This document shows, piece by piece, positions 8,774 through 16,419 of a stretch of DNA of 54,232 nucleotides (the first letter of the stretch is position 1; the number at the start of each line of letters is the position of its first letter). The notes below the pieces were generated by a model. That model made no database searches. It was given only the letters and a program-made list of their open reading frames with translations, and was not told where the DNA came from. The position numbers and the translations under genes are program-made. Origin of the DNA: Planctomycetota bacterium (GTDB taxonomy: Bacteria; Planctomycetota; B15-G4); the NCBI GenBank assembly GCA_029259695.1, contig JAJDEQ010000173.1:1-54232 (forward strand), read 5' to 3'.

Positions 8774-10086
8774 AGTCGCCTTGCAGGGTGCGGGCGCTCT
8801 TGGCCGTGGCGTTGCTTGTCCCGAGCGCATCTGCCATGCAACTTGCCGATCGGTGGTCTTCGGCGGCCGGGTGTTTGGCCTACGACCTCGGCTGCCAGCA
8901 ACCGATCGACTCATCAAACGTCCCGCTTGATTCGGTTCTGTTTCCAAACGTCTTGCACTGTTCGCCAACGGCGAACTGTGTAGACGGCGAAGGAAGCCCC
9001 GTTCTTCATACCGCCGAAGTCCAGTACGTCGCCGTGCGAGTGGAGACAGGTCTCGAGTCCACAACCGAGCCCGAGGTCCTCTGGGGGTCATGCGATCTCT
9101 GTTTCTCCGTAGGCGATTCGATTTACTTCGAGGACGGTTTTCCACCCGGTGCGTTTCGCGTCAAGCATCGATATCAGGGGGTTGCGGGCAGCAACAAGTC
9201 CTGGGAGAGTGACGGTGAACTCGTCTTTCTTACTCGCCCCGATGTCACCGAGCTGATCGCGTTCGAGCTCGATGTGGTGAACGAGAAGCCAGAGGCCGGC
9301 TCTGTCAACACGGCTGATTTCACCATTAGAAACTACGGAGAGTCCGGGGCTCAAAGCCCGCTCGCTTTCCTCTACATGGCGAAGGACGAGGGCATGACCC
9401 TCGATCTGGAACTCGTCGCGGTTTTTGCACTGGATGCGGTCGAGGGAGGGGCCTTGAGGAGCGACTCCCGCACCTTCGTCATGCCAGACTACGTAGGCGA
9501 TCGGTACTTCGCTGTCTCATGCGAAACGCCCGGCCAGGCTCACCACGTCGTGCATTCGTTCGGGCAGAAGGACCTGATCCGCATGCGGGCGGACCTCGAC
9601 TTCGTGCCCAACGTCGTGACCTGGATCCAGCCTGAGGGGCAGGGCAGTACGCCGCTGACCGTGCCATACGGTTCGATGGTGCAGTTCCAGTTCAGCTACG
9701 AGAACAAGGGAGAGGCGTCTTCTCTTGCCGCGACATCTGCTCAACTCGAGATTCGCAAAGGGAACGGCGGTCCATGGACACCGGTGCTCGATGCGCGATT
9801 CGAGTTGGGGGCCGTGCCACACTCATCGGGTGCCATCACGTCTCCGATCTTCTCGGCTTCGGTGACAGGCGCCCTCGCTGGTGTCGATGATGTGGGGAAG
9901 AAGCGGGCGCTACGGCTGCGCATGGTGGATGGCGGAGCAGAGAAGAAGATCAACAACAACAAATCGGCGTTCAAGAAGATCGTGATCGCTGACGGGCCAC
10001 CGTTCCTCTGGACCATGCCGTCCAGCGTGACGGCGGGGGACGATGTCACGGTCTCCGTGGACGGTGGTTCAGCGGGTGCCACCTAG
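8770..10086 (+). CDS. Exported protein with a CARDB-like segment
   Basis: 438 residues. GTG at 8770 overlaps the previous stop and has GGAGAGGG upstream. A signal peptide ends near PSASA. The middle part (NEKPEAGSVNTADFTIRN and what follows) resembles CARDB-type Ig-like adhesion domains, often found in exported bacterial proteins; this is a pattern judgement only. The protein stops soon after the start of another Ig-like strand (TAGDDVTVSVDGG), so it may be cut short. Its stop overlaps, tail to tail, the stop of a minus-strand gene remnant. GC is low for this window: the 60-base lines at 8881 and 8941 each hold 34 G/C, against 43 at 5101. Confidence 0.7.
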   Translation: MKSPCRVRALLAVALLVPSASAMQLADRWSSAAGCLAYDLGCQQPIDSSNVPLDSVLFPNVLHCSPTANCVDGEGSPVLHTAEVQYVAVRVETGLESTTEPEVLWGSCDLCFSVGDSIYFEDGFPPGAFRVKHRYQGVAGSNKSWESDGELVFLTRPDVTELIAFELDVVNEKPEAGSVNTADFTIRNYGESGAQSPLAFLYMAKDEGMTLDLELVAVFALDAVEGGALRSDSRTFVMPDYVGDRYFAVSCETPGQAHHVVHSFGQKDLIRMRADLDFVPNVVTWIQPEGQGSTPLTVPYGSMVQFQFSYENKGEASSLAATSAQLEIRKGNGGPWTPVLDARFELGAVPHSSGAITSPIFSASVTGALAGVDDVGKKRALRLRMVDGGAEKKINNNKSAFKKIVIADGPPFLWTMPSSVTAGDDVTVSVDGGSAGAT

Positions 10087-10337
10087 GGCTGGCCCATGCT
10101 CGTTGCGGATGTGTAGGACGCGAGCGCCTCCCGCGTGAGTGCGGCGCCGCCGTCCGGGAAGCTGGCCTTGACGTGGACCCGGTGTGAGCCGGGTCGGTCC
10201 ACCGGGAGCGCGGCGCCGAAGAGTCCGTCGTCCGCGGCGCCGTCGTTGTGGGCTCCGTCGTCGAACAGCCCGAAGGGCTGGGTGCGCCGTGCGAGCGTCG
10301 GTTCGACCGACGTTGGCTGCAGACTGGCCAGGCTACT
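10083..10337 (-). pseudogene. 5'-truncated remnant of an exported protein (choice-of-anchor-X-like)
   Basis: About 84 codons on the minus strand read like real protein, with the motif FGLFDDGAHNDGAADDGLFG, then PGSHRVHVKA, ending in a TAG at 10083-10085. The LFDDGxHxDGxxxDGxF pattern is typical of the domain called choice-of-anchor X in large exported proteins. Upstream the same frame turns into low-complexity sequence with no start, signal peptide or Shine-Dalgarno site, so only the end of a gene seems to remain. Bases 10338-10405 hold nothing else recognisable. Confidence 0.5.
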
Positions 10338-10405
10338 GCGCGGCACCCGGCTCCAGCGTGGGTGTCCGCGGGTCTCGCCAACGGCGCGGAGATCGTCGCG
10401 GCCCC

Positions 10406-12199
10406 CTACTGCTGCCCGTAGCAGACCAGCATTCCGTTGATGATCACGCAGCAGTCGTTGTGGTTGAAGATGATCCGTGACTTGACCGGTCCGTTGTTGT
10501 CGGGCGTGAGGAAGTTTCCCTCGAACCAGTCGGGGTCGCCGTCGCGGTCGAGGTCGCCGAAGCGGATGTAGCGCGTGCTGTCGACGCAGGGCTCTCCTGG
10601 CGACAGCGACCCGCAGTCGAAGTTCGGCTCGATCCCGTCTCCGCTCGGCTCGAAGACGGGGATGCTCCCGAACGGGGGCACGATCTCGGTCTGCGGGCAC
10701 TGGAGCCAGAGCATGTCCGGCACGATTGTCAGGCCGGGCTCCGCTGCGTGGTGGGCGAGCGCGATGTCCAGGTCGCCGTCACAGTCCATGTCGGCCACCG
10801 CCGCGTGCGCCGCCTGCTGCAGGCCGAGGCCGAGGTGCTCGAGGCTCGCCGTCGCGCCGATGCAGAAGCTCGGACGATGGCTCGCGCCCTCGGCGCCGCG
10901 CCCGAGCTGGCCCGAACCGTCGTTCAGGTAGATCCGCGTGGCGGCGGACAGGCCCTTGGTGTTCTGACCGTCCCCCGCGATCGGCTGGATCACGTCCACG
11001 TCGCCGTCGCCATCGAGATCGCAGACGGTGATCTGCAGCGAGCCACTCTGGATGGAGACGTCATCGCCCTCGTCTCCCGAGAGGTCGGGGACGTCCACAC
11101 CGTCGAAGTCCCCGTCCAACACCGGCTCCCACGGGTCGAGGTTGTACCAGTAGGTGAAGAACGGGGCCGAGGTCGCCGGCGCGACCAGGTCGATCCGCAT
11201 GTTGCGGTAGACGATGCAGTTGCGGTAGAGCGACTGCATGCCGATGGCCAGGGTGCCGTTGTGACTGCGTCGAGCGTGCCGGGCGACGATCAGGTCGTCG
11301 TCGCCGTCGCCGTCGAAGTCGGCGAAGTACACGTCCCGCCCCCCGTTGCCGGGGTAGGGGTTGCCGGCGATCTCGTGTGGCGGAGCGGGCAGGACCTCAC
11401 CCAGCAGGAAGGCGCCCGTGCCGTCGTTGAGCCAGACGTGGGGTTGAGCGTCGCGGTACACCAGGACGAGGTCGAGGAACGCGTCGTCGTCGACGAACGA
11501 GGCATACGCTCCGGTCGACCACCTGCGGTCACAGAGGGTTCCCTGCCCGGGCCGCGGGTGGCGGATGACGTTGCCGGCCCCTGCCTCCCCGGCGCGAGCG
11601 TCGGTGCCGTCGGCGCAGTACGCGTACTGGCTCTGTTCGGGGCCGATCGGGAAGCCGGCTCGGAAGACGGGTGGGCCGCCGCCCGTTGGCGGGTCTGCGA
11701 GGTACACGTAGTCGCGGTATCCGAGTCGCGCCACGACGACGTCGTCGTAGCCGTTGTTGTCGAAGTCGGCGATCACGACGTCGTAGGTGCCCCAGCCCTG
11801 CGTGGCGTCGCTGTTGTCGGCCTCCACGTCGTCCGCGTTGAGCTCGTCGATGATGCCCTGGGGGTCCAGGGAGAAGTGGGCGGAGGGGTCGGTGACCAGC
11901 AGCGCCTCGGCCAGGGGGAGGGGGCCGCAGCACGGCAGCTCGTTGATGCAGAGTTGCACCGCGTCGTGGGGCACGACGTGGGGCTGTTGGGTGCCGAAGT
12001 ACAGGATGTCGAGGTCGCCATCGAGGTCGAAGTCGTGTAGGCGGGCGTCGAGCGCTCCCAGGTAGTTCATCTCCACCCGGAGCGGACTCATCAGGGGGCC
12101 GTGTGCGGTGCAGTCCTGACCGCGGGCGGACGAGGCGAGCGCGAGCGCGATCCCGAGGACGGCGGACGCGGCTCCGAGGTGGTCGTGGCGATGGTGCAT
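10406..12199 (-). CDS. Exported FG-GAP/VCBS repeat protein
   Basis: 597 residues. ATG at 12199 has AGGGAGAG upstream. A signal peptide ends near SSARGQ. The body contains repeated calcium-loop motifs: DFDLDGDLDILYF, DFDNNGYDDVVVA, DFDGDGDDDLIVA, DLDGDGDVDVIQ, DMDCDGDLDIALA and DLDRDGDPDWFE. These mark VCBS/FG-GAP beta-propeller blades. Several cysteines near the ends may form disulfides. It lacks the GFSASN tail and ends in a cysteine-rich stretch (DCCVIINGMLVCYGQQ). Likely an exported or surface protein of unknown partner. The opposite strand is also open over most of the gene but carries no recognisable domain. Confidence 0.85.
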   Translation of the reverse strand: MHHRHDHLGAASAVLGIALALASSARGQDCTAHGPLMSPLRVEMNYLGALDARLHDFDLDGDLDILYFGTQQPHVVPHDAVQLCINELPCCGPLPLAEALLVTDPSAHFSLDPQGIIDELNADDVEADNSDATQGWGTYDVVIADFDNNGYDDVVVARLGYRDYVYLADPPTGGGPPVFRAGFPIGPEQSQYAYCADGTDARAGEAGAGNVIRHPRPGQGTLCDRRWSTGAYASFVDDDAFLDLVLVYRDAQPHVWLNDGTGAFLLGEVLPAPPHEIAGNPYPGNGGRDVYFADFDGDGDDDLIVARHARRSHNGTLAIGMQSLYRNCIVYRNMRIDLVAPATSAPFFTYWYNLDPWEPVLDGDFDGVDVPDLSGDEGDDVSIQSGSLQITVCDLDGDGDVDVIQPIAGDGQNTKGLSAATRIYLNDGSGQLGRGAEGASHRPSFCIGATASLEHLGLGLQQAAHAAVADMDCDGDLDIALAHHAAEPGLTIVPDMLWLQCPQTEIVPPFGSIPVFEPSGDGIEPNFDCGSLSPGEPCVDSTRYIRFGDLDRDGDPDWFEGNFLTPDNNGPVKSRIIFNHNDCCVIINGMLVCYGQQ

Positions 12200-12374
12200 G
12201 GTCTCTCCCTTTCCGCGGTCTGTTGTCGCCGCAGGTCATCTGAAGAGCGCTGTCCGCCGCTGGGTGTGTCGCCTGGAGTGTGCGCGCTGCGCGGGTACGG
12301 GACTGGCTGCGCGGGCTCGGCGGCCGTTCGCTCCCTGCTGATCGAGACTCCGGGACGGGGCCACGCGTGCTCCA

Positions 12375-12395
12375 GGTGCCCGGGATTCGGGCACC
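12375..12395 (-). terminator. Hairpin after the methyltransferase gene
   Basis: GGTGCCCG-GGATT-CGGGCACC is a perfect 8-bp stem with a 5-base loop, 11 bases beyond the methyltransferase stop. No T-tract follows on the minus strand. Confidence 0.45.
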
Positions 12396-12405
12396 AAGGT
12401 CGCAC

Positions 12406-13185
12406 TCAGTCGACCATGTCGAAGCGCTCCCGCAGCTCCGCAGGCAGTTCGTCCTTCTTGCGCAGGACGAGCGCGAAGTAGGCGAGCGAGTTGCCCTCCA
12501 TCGAGAGGCGATGCCAGTAGCGCTCGATGTGGTGCACCTCGATGGACTCGGAGAAGAGCAGCTCGCGGACGAGGGTCGAGAAGCCGGTCGTGTCCGAGGG
12601 ATCGAGGAACGTGTCCTTGATGTTGAACGCCGCCCAGCCGCCCGGACGGACGAACTGGAGCGCCTGCACGAAGGCGCGCTGGGGGATGTCGCCGAATCCG
12701 AGCGCGGCGACCGAGGTCAAGCAGTCGACATCCCACTCGCCGATGTCCTCGCGCAGCTCCGCGTCGAGGTCGGTGAAGTCGGCGACGTAGTACTCGTCGT
12801 ACATTCCCGGCCGGTCGCGCAGGCAGGCGTTGCGCGCCTCGGGGATGATGTCGACTCCGACGAGCCGCGAGACGCCGTGGCGCTTGAGCACCTCACCCAT
12901 CATCCCGTTGCCCGCGCCGAGGTCCAGGACGCGCAGCGTCGTCGCGTCCTGTCCGTTGGCTTCGACGGTCTTGCGCAGGATGTCGACCACCTTGCCGGGC
13001 GAGGTGCACTTGAGCCGGTCGTAGAAGAGCTGCTCGTACAGCCCAGGTCGATCGTAGATCCTTGCGTAGTCGTGGAACCGCATGCGGATCTTGTCGCCGC
13101 CCTCGACCAGGTAGAAGAAGACCTCGTCCTGGGGAAGATCCGTGGCGTTCTGCGGCGGGAAGTGGATGCGGTGTCGAACAGGCAT
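12406..13185 (-). CDS. Class I SAM-dependent methyltransferase
   Basis: 259 residues, cytoplasmic. Motif I reads VLDLGAGNGMMGE and is followed by an acidic residue ending the next strand (LVGVDI), the usual SAM-binding arrangement. A post-motif segment, FVRPGGWAAFNIKD, also fits. Residues 1-60 form an N-terminal extension (LVEGGDKIRMRFHDYARIYDR is part of it) that may give substrate specificity. The substrate cannot be inferred. It is transcribed alone on the minus strand, between a VCBS gene and a β-helix gene remnant. Confidence 0.82.
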   Translation of the reverse strand: MPVRHRIHFPPQNATDLPQDEVFFYLVEGGDKIRMRFHDYARIYDRPGLYEQLFYDRLKCTSPGKVVDILRKTVEANGQDATTLRVLDLGAGNGMMGEVLKRHGVSRLVGVDIIPEARNACLRDRPGMYDEYYVADFTDLDAELREDIGEWDVDCLTSVAALGFGDIPQRAFVQALQFVRPGGWAAFNIKDTFLDPSDTTGFSTLVRELLFSESIEVHHIERYWHRLSMEGNSLAYFALVLRKKDELPAELRERFDMVD

Positions 13186-13252
13186 GGATGCACCGGGGCG
13201 ATGATTGCACGAGCGTGCACCCCAACTGGATGCCCTCCCGCTTCTATCCTAC

Positions 13253-13366
13253 GGTCGAATCGTCACCTGCTGCAAGGGCACGGCGTGCCAGGACGCGGTG
13301 GACGTTGCGTCGGCCGGCGACGTGATCCTCGTGCGGGCCAGCACGTACGCGGGCCAGGGTTTCTGA
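13253..13366 (+). pseudogene. Short remnant of a right-handed beta-helix protein
   Basis: The plus frame ending in TGA at 13364 reads CQDAVDVASAGDVILVRAST plus YAGQGF. This closely follows the N-terminal motif of the intact β-helix protein at 16420 (IQVAVNNASDGDVILIAPGN, then YLGP). There is no start or signal peptide before it and it stops at once, so only one coil-like segment remains. Confidence 0.45.
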
Positions 13367-13375
13367 GGGAACGAG

Positions 13376-13951
13376 ATGGCAAAGAAGACGAGGCCCACCG
13401 ATCGTGTCGTCAAGCAGCTGCGCAAGATCGGGCTCGGGTACCCCGGCGCTCACCTGAAGAGCCCGTGGCCGAATCACAAGGACCTGGCTGTGAAGGACAA
13501 GACCTTCTGCTACCTGAGTCCGGAAGGCCGCCCGTTCTCGATCTCCTGCAAGCTCCCCGCCTCGGGCTTCGACGCGCTGTTGTTGCCCTTCACGGAGCCG
13601 ACCGGTTACGGCCTGGGCCGCAGCGGCTGGGTGACCGCGACCTTCGAACCCGGGGAGCAGATCCCGGTGGGCCTGTTGCAGGAATGGCTCGAGGAGAGCT
13701 ACCGCGCCCAGGCACCGAAACGCCTGCTGGCCCAACTCGACGGGGGAGACGAGGGGGGCAGTTCGAAGCCCACGAAGAAGAAGGTCGCCGGGAAGAAGAA
13801 GGTCGCCGCGAAGAAGAAGGCTGACACGAAGAAGCGGGCCGTCTCGAGGAAGAAGACGCCTGCGAAGAAGAAGGCGCCCGCAAGAAAGCGGGCCGCTTCA
13901 AGCAAGACGGCCCAAGCGAAGAGGAAGAGAACGCCGCCGAGGAAGTCGTGA
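13376..13951 (+). CDS. MmcQ/YjbR-family protein with a histone-H1-like lysine-rich tail
   Basis: 191 residues; ATG at 13376 with GAGGGA upstream. Residues about 8-120 match the MmcQ/YjbR fold (double-wing, CyaY-like), shown by the YPGAHLKSPWPNHKDLAVKD segment, then TFCYLS and a C-terminal WLEESYRAQAPKRLLAQL helix. Residues about 128-191 are a repetitive basic tail of KKK, AKKK and PARKRA units, much like the C-terminal domain of histone H1 and of bacterial H1-like proteins. YjbR-type proteins are thought to bind DNA; the tail would strengthen nonspecific DNA binding. A nucleoid role is an inference. Confidence 0.8.
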   Translation: MAKKTRPTDRVVKQLRKIGLGYPGAHLKSPWPNHKDLAVKDKTFCYLSPEGRPFSISCKLPASGFDALLLPFTEPTGYGLGRSGWVTATFEPGEQIPVGLLQEWLEESYRAQAPKRLLAQLDGGDEGGSSKPTKKKVAGKKKVAAKKKADTKKRAVSRKKTPAKKKAPARKRAASSKTAQAKRKRTPPRKS

Positions 13952-14131
13952 GTGCGGCTCGCCGTGCCGGCGCTGGTGTCCGGTGATGGGGAGGCGTGTC
14001 TACGGTCCCCGGCGTATCGCCCGGCGCTCGGATGGCAGGCATCCTCTCGGTTGTCGTGCGCGAACCCGCCGCTCACCCGAGCATCGCGCCCGAACGACAG
14101 CCTCTCTCCCTTCCGATCCTGAGGATCCGCC

Positions 14132-14896
14132 ATGACGGTCAGCATCTCATCAGCCCTCCAGAGCGTCGCGCTGGTCGCGCTCGCCGGCAGCCTCGCTGCT
14201 TGCGCCGGCACGCACTCGTCGACGACGGACGACTGGCTGGTCTTGGGCGGGATGCACGAGACCATCGCGCAGCAGCAGCACGAGGGCCGCGTGACGCTGG
14301 AGGAGCTGCGCGGCAAGGCGCACTTCTACGGCGTCGGGGCGCTCGCCGGGCTGCGCGGAGAACTGACGTTGATCGACTCGCAGACCGTGGCGACCACCGT
14401 GGGTGCCGACGGTGCGGCGCGTCCAGCCGCGGAGGACGGGTCGGCCACCATGATCGTCGGACAGAGCGTGGCTTCCTGGAGCCCGCTGCATTCCGGGGAG
14501 GCCGTTGCCCCGGACGAACTCGACGCCGGCGTGAAGGCGCGCGCGGGGCAGCTCGGTGTCGACGTCTCACAGCCCTTCGTGTTCCTCGTGGAGGCCGACT
14601 TCACCGACGTCCGCCTGCACGTGCTGAACGGCGCCTGCCCGATCCACGCCCGCATGCGCGACATGGAGATCGAAGAGGTGAAGCGGCCCTTCGAGTGGTC
14701 CGCCGAGACGCTGCGCGGCACGCTCGTCGGGATCTACGCGGAGGAAGCCGTGGGAACGCTGACGCACCCGGCGACGTCCGTGCACGGCCATCTCGTGTAC
14801 GACGACCCGGTCAGCGGCGAGCGCGTCACCGCGCACCTCGAGCAGTTCGGCGTCGCACCCGGCGCGGTCTTCAAGTTCCCCGCCGGCGACGCGTGA
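14132..14896 (+). CDS. Acetolactate-decarboxylase-like lipoprotein
   Basis: 254 residues. The N-terminus has a lipoprotein signal with lipobox LAAC (AGSLAACAG). The mature part follows the pattern of the alpha-acetolactate decarboxylase family: FYGVGALAGLRGELTLIDSQ near the N-terminus, ATMIVGQSVASW in the middle, and a His-containing end, THPATSVHGHLVYDD followed by VTAHLEQF. These three histidines are candidates for the zinc ligands. Classical enzymes convert acetolactate to acetoin in the cytoplasm. Exported lipid-anchored relatives exist whose substrate is not settled, so the reaction here is not certain. Confidence 0.65.
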   Translation: MTVSISSALQSVALVALAGSLAACAGTHSSTTDDWLVLGGMHETIAQQQHEGRVTLEELRGKAHFYGVGALAGLRGELTLIDSQTVATTVGADGAARPAAEDGSATMIVGQSVASWSPLHSGEAVAPDELDAGVKARAGQLGVDVSQPFVFLVEADFTDVRLHVLNGACPIHARMRDMEIEEVKRPFEWSAETLRGTLVGIYAEEAVGTLTHPATSVHGHLVYDDPVSGERVTAHLEQFGVAPGAVFKFPAGDA

Positions 14897-14910
14897 GCGC
14901 TTCCGCATTC

Positions 14911-14945
14911 GGGCCGCCGCCGTAGGCGCCTCTTCCCGGCGGCCC
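14911..14945. terminator. Hairpin between convergent genes
   Basis: GGGCCGCCG pairs with CGGCGGCCC (9 bp) around a 17-base loop, 14 bases after the lipoprotein stop and before the convergent gene ending at 15020. It could serve both strands. No T-tract. Confidence 0.4.
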
Positions 14946-15019
14946 CTTCGGACGTCGGCTGGTCGTGACACCGCCGTAGGGGCTCGCCGGCTGCGTTCGT
15001 CCCGACTCCGTCCGGTCTC

Positions 15020-16216
15020 CTAGTGCGCCACGCCCCGCAAGCCGTTCGACGCCGAGAAGCCCGCCGGGCCGCCCGCGTCGCTGACCCAGTGCTGCACGGT
15101 GAACGTCGTGCCGGCCGGGATGCTGCCGGGCCAGCTGAATGGGATGGAGGAGTCGCCGTTCGCGTCGACGGGCAGGCCGAAGACGAGGAAGTCCGGGTTG
15201 GGCACCATCGTGCCGCCCTTGAAGGGCGCGTTGATCTCGCTCACGCCCATGACCAGCGTGCTGGTCGTGCTGGGCAGCGCGTTGGTCAGGCTGAGCTCGT
15301 GGCTGCCCGCCTCCAGGTCGTCGATGAGCACGCCCGTGCCGCTCAGCTCGGGCACGAGACCGCCGGTGCCCGCCAGGCCGTTGCCCAGGTCCTGCCAGGC
15401 GGGCGGCATCGTGGTGAAGACGTTGTCGACCAGCCCGATGGACGGGGCGTTGGCCGTGACGCCCGGCGGCAGCACGAACAGCTCGCCGGTGAGCGGGTTG
15501 CCCAGGGTCAGCGTGGCCGAGTTGGTGAGGATGTAGTAGTCACCGTCGTCGGGGTCGTGGCTCACGACGGTCAGGCAGGTCATCGAGAATTCGACGCTGA
15601 GGTTCGTGTCGAGCGGCTGATTGCTGGTGTGCGACAGGTCGAAGGTCCCGTTCGGCGGCGTATGGGACTCGTTCCAGGTCGAAGTCAGCAGCAGGTCGTT
15701 CGGTGATGTGATGATGTCCCCCTTGATCCGCAGGAGTTGCAGGCCGTCGCCACCAGTGCCCGGATCACCCTCCGTCGTGTTGGCGACCAGCTCGGCGGGC
15801 AGGGTCACGGAGACCGTCCCGCCCTGGTTCGTCTCGCTCTCGAACGTCAGGTCCGTGCACTCGATGTAGGTGATGAAGCGGGTGGAGTTGAGCAGGGACG
15901 AGCCGCTCGAGAGCTTCTCGGCGATGACCGTTCCCGACATCTGTTGTTGCGTACAGCTCAGCGTGCCGGACGAGTCGGTGACCCAGCCACCACCGATGAA
16001 CCCGCTCACCTGGCTCGCGGACCAGCCGTGGACGCCGAGGGAGGAGCTGACCTCCTGCTCCGCGGCGTTGAGATCACCGAAGCCGGACACGGCCGAGAAG
16101 TTCGTGTGGAATTGAGCCGTGGCGAGGGGCGTGGCGAGGGCCAGCAGGGCCAGCGTCCAGGCGGCGCGGAGCGCTGCGGGGCGCATGCTGCGGTGCGTGC
16201 TGATGCGATGTGTCAT
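15020..16216 (-). CDS. Exported protein with GFSASN-type tail
   Basis: 398 residues; ATG at 16216 with GGAGAAG upstream, and a signal peptide ending near PLATAQ. Residues about 25-260 are a beta-rich domain of no recognised family, with the look of a choice-of-anchor or Ig-like fold. Residues 270-398 are the shared tail: WQDLGNGLAGTGG, APFKGGTMVPNPDFL, then FTVQHW and the end GFSASNGLRGVAH. Extracellular or surface location is inferred. The function is unknown. Confidence 0.75.
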   Translation of the reverse strand: MTHRISTHRSMRPAALRAAWTLALLALATPLATAQFHTNFSAVSGFGDLNAAEQEVSSSLGVHGWSASQVSGFIGGGWVTDSSGTLSCTQQQMSGTVIAEKLSSGSSLLNSTRFITYIECTDLTFESETNQGGTVSVTLPAELVANTTEGDPGTGGDGLQLLRIKGDIITSPNDLLLTSTWNESHTPPNGTFDLSHTSNQPLDTNLSVEFSMTCLTVVSHDPDDGDYYILTNSATLTLGNPLTGELFVLPPGVTANAPSIGLVDNVFTTMPPAWQDLGNGLAGTGGLVPELSGTGVLIDDLEAGSHELSLTNALPSTTSTLVMGVSEINAPFKGGTMVPNPDFLVFGLPVDANGDSSIPFSWPGSIPAGTTFTVQHWVSDAGGPAGFSASNGLRGVAH

Positions 16217-16419
16217 GGGGCTTCTCCGATTGCTTTACGCCACCAGTGTGGTCGGCGTTCAGCAACCCATGCGGGAGCGGCGGCCCGGTTTCCGGGACAT
16301 TCTCGAAGAGGGGCGCAGAATGCCGCCTCAGAGGCCAAGGCGGTGGACATCGCGGATCCGCAACGGCCCGCGGTCGCGGTTCGCGCGGTACCCTGGACTG
16401 AAGCCCAGCAGGAGAACCG

